Below, piece after piece: positions 63,221-64,000 of a stretch of 64,000 nucleotides of DNA. The translations under genes and the position numbers were made by a program. This stretch comes from Henricia sp. BOLD:AAB3569 (taxonomy: Eukaryota > Echinodermata > Asteroidea > Spinulosida > Echinasteridae): contig JBBELK010000674.1 in the NCBI GenBank assembly GCA_037783545.1, forward strand, positions 248,001 through 312,000, in the 5' to 3' direction. Every line of letters starts with the position of its first letter. The first letter of the stretch is position 1. The notes beneath the pieces are model-generated. The model ran no database searches and was not told the origin of the DNA. It worked only from the letters and a program-made list of their open reading frames with translations.

Positions 63221-63996
63221 AGCTTCTGCAGTATGGATCCTCTCTCCCCCTCCATGGATTTCAGTCCATTTTTGAAGGTCTGGACAAAATGCTCCACTAG
63301 GCCATTTGTCGAAGGGTGGTAAGGAGCTGAGGTCACGTGTTTCACTCTGTTGCGTTTCAAGAAACTCTCAAATTCCTCAGACTTGAACTGGGGCCCATTG
63401 TCGCTGACAAGTTGTTCAGGGACACCATGCTGTGCGAAGATGCCCCTAAGGATGTCGATGGTCTGACTGGATGTTGCCGTAGAAGTTGGTATAACTTCCG
63501 GCCACTTGGAGTAAGCATTGATGGCTACCAGGAACATGTGCCCCAAAAATGGGTCTGCATAGTCAATATGTATCCTTTGCCATGGTTTTGCAGGCCATTC
63601 CCATGTGTGTAGTGGAGCTAGAGCAGGATTTCTCTGGGTCTTGTGGCAACCAGGACATTCTTTGGCGAGTTGCTCAATGTCATGGTCAATTGCTGGCCAC
63701 CAAACAAATCCTCGGGAAAGTGATTTCATTTTAACCACACCAAGATGGCCTTCGTGTAGCTCCTTTAGGACTTTTTCGCGGAACTTTTCAGGAACTATTA
63801 CGCGAAGTCCCCACATCAAGCAACCATCCTGTGCTGTGATTTCATTTCGGCAGTTATAGTATACTGCCAGGTCTGGATCAGTGTTTGAGCTCCATCCTTT
63901 CATGGTGTGTTCATACACTCTGCTGAGGGTCTTATCTCTGGCAGTTACATTCCGAACATCACTGCTGGAAACTGGCAATGTATCCAGCTGAGACAC
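62965..63996 (-). pseudogene. Gypsy 3 integrase
   Basis: 343 codons. ELHEGHLGVVKMKSLSRGFV...CPGCHKTQ is the zinc-binding H-H-C-C domain (about residues 90-135). The catalytic triad is complete: WQRIHIDYADPF (Asp), EQLVSDNGPQFKSEEF (Asp) and YHPSTNGLVEHFVQTFK (Glu), about residues 160-260. From about residue 270 the frame drifts from the family (LLAYIAMHLTLP); the expected sequence continues in the frame at 62825-63220, so one frameshift lies near 63215. Confidence 0.8.
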
Positions 63997-64000
63997 CTGA

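Larger units (their letters stand above)
62296..64000 (-). mobile_element. Gypsy 3, 3' part of a Mag-type element (runs off the window)
   Basis: Integrase and C-terminal region read on the minus strand from 64000 to 62616, then non-coding to the polypurine tract. Protease and RT would lie beyond 64000. Inserted in PHYHD1 intron 5, antisense to the gene. Confidence 0.85.

Overview
The window is eukaryotic nuclear DNA. It is AT-rich and packed with degraded mobile elements, and it holds two recognisable host genes, one of which is split by introns with GT/AG borders. The organism is most likely a marine invertebrate deuterostome, probably an echinoderm and possibly a sea star. This rests on the repeat style (ACATGTACATGTA runs, repeats ending in GCGCCCTC, Mag-type LTR elements with a leucine-tRNA-like primer site, a TTAA repeat with a central ATTTATGGGAGTCAAaaTTTTGACTCCCATAAAT-like palindrome) and on two proteins close to vertebrate homologues. 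That placement is inference from memory, not a database result.

Layout. 1-4.2 kb: a solo LTR carrying a TTAA repeat and itself sitting in the end of another element. 4.2-15.4 kb: a giant imperfect inverted repeat whose arms contain GACTAAT subrepeats, a ~141-bp tandem array and Penelope-like fragments. Its left arm is interrupted by a 3.84-kb transposon with 25-bp inverted ends, and the uninterrupted site survives in the right arm. 15.5-18.3 kb: a dead Rex1-like LINE. 18.6-21.8 kb: an element with the split direct repeat layout A1-internal-B1-A2-B2 around tyrosine recombinase and SGNH hydrolase remnants, resembling Ngaro/DIRS-type retroelements. 22.5-26.2 kb: tRNA-derived SINEs, a 22-bp satellite and MITEs.

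26.8-27.1 kb (minus): an intact single-exon NRARP gene (Notch feedback inhibitor), with one consensus CSL/Su(H) site upstream. 28.4-39.7 kb: a LINE, a TTAA MITE, a badly rearranged CR1/L2-like LINE and a decayed Gypsy element whose gag is joined to its reverse transcriptase. 40-43.4 kb: a series of MITEs.

43.8 kb to beyond the window (plus): the 5' half of PHYHD1, a phytanoyl-CoA dioxygenase-like gene, with five coding exons at 43755-43781, 48093-48233, 48617-48692, 55242-55345 and 61483-61567. Reading frame and splice phase are kept throughout. Its introns hold a Mag-type Gypsy element (50.1-55.1 kb), an RTE LINE (56.1-59.0 kb), a Gypsy fragment, a CR1/L2 fragment and several MITEs. A third Gypsy element with an intact integrase catalytic triad runs off the right edge (62.1-64.0 kb).

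The host genes do not form a shared pathway. Most of the sequence is nested insertions. The most unusual structures are the palindrome with its nested unknown transposon, the split-repeat recombinase element, and a set of at least five different TTAA-flanked repeat families whose ends all start with AG.
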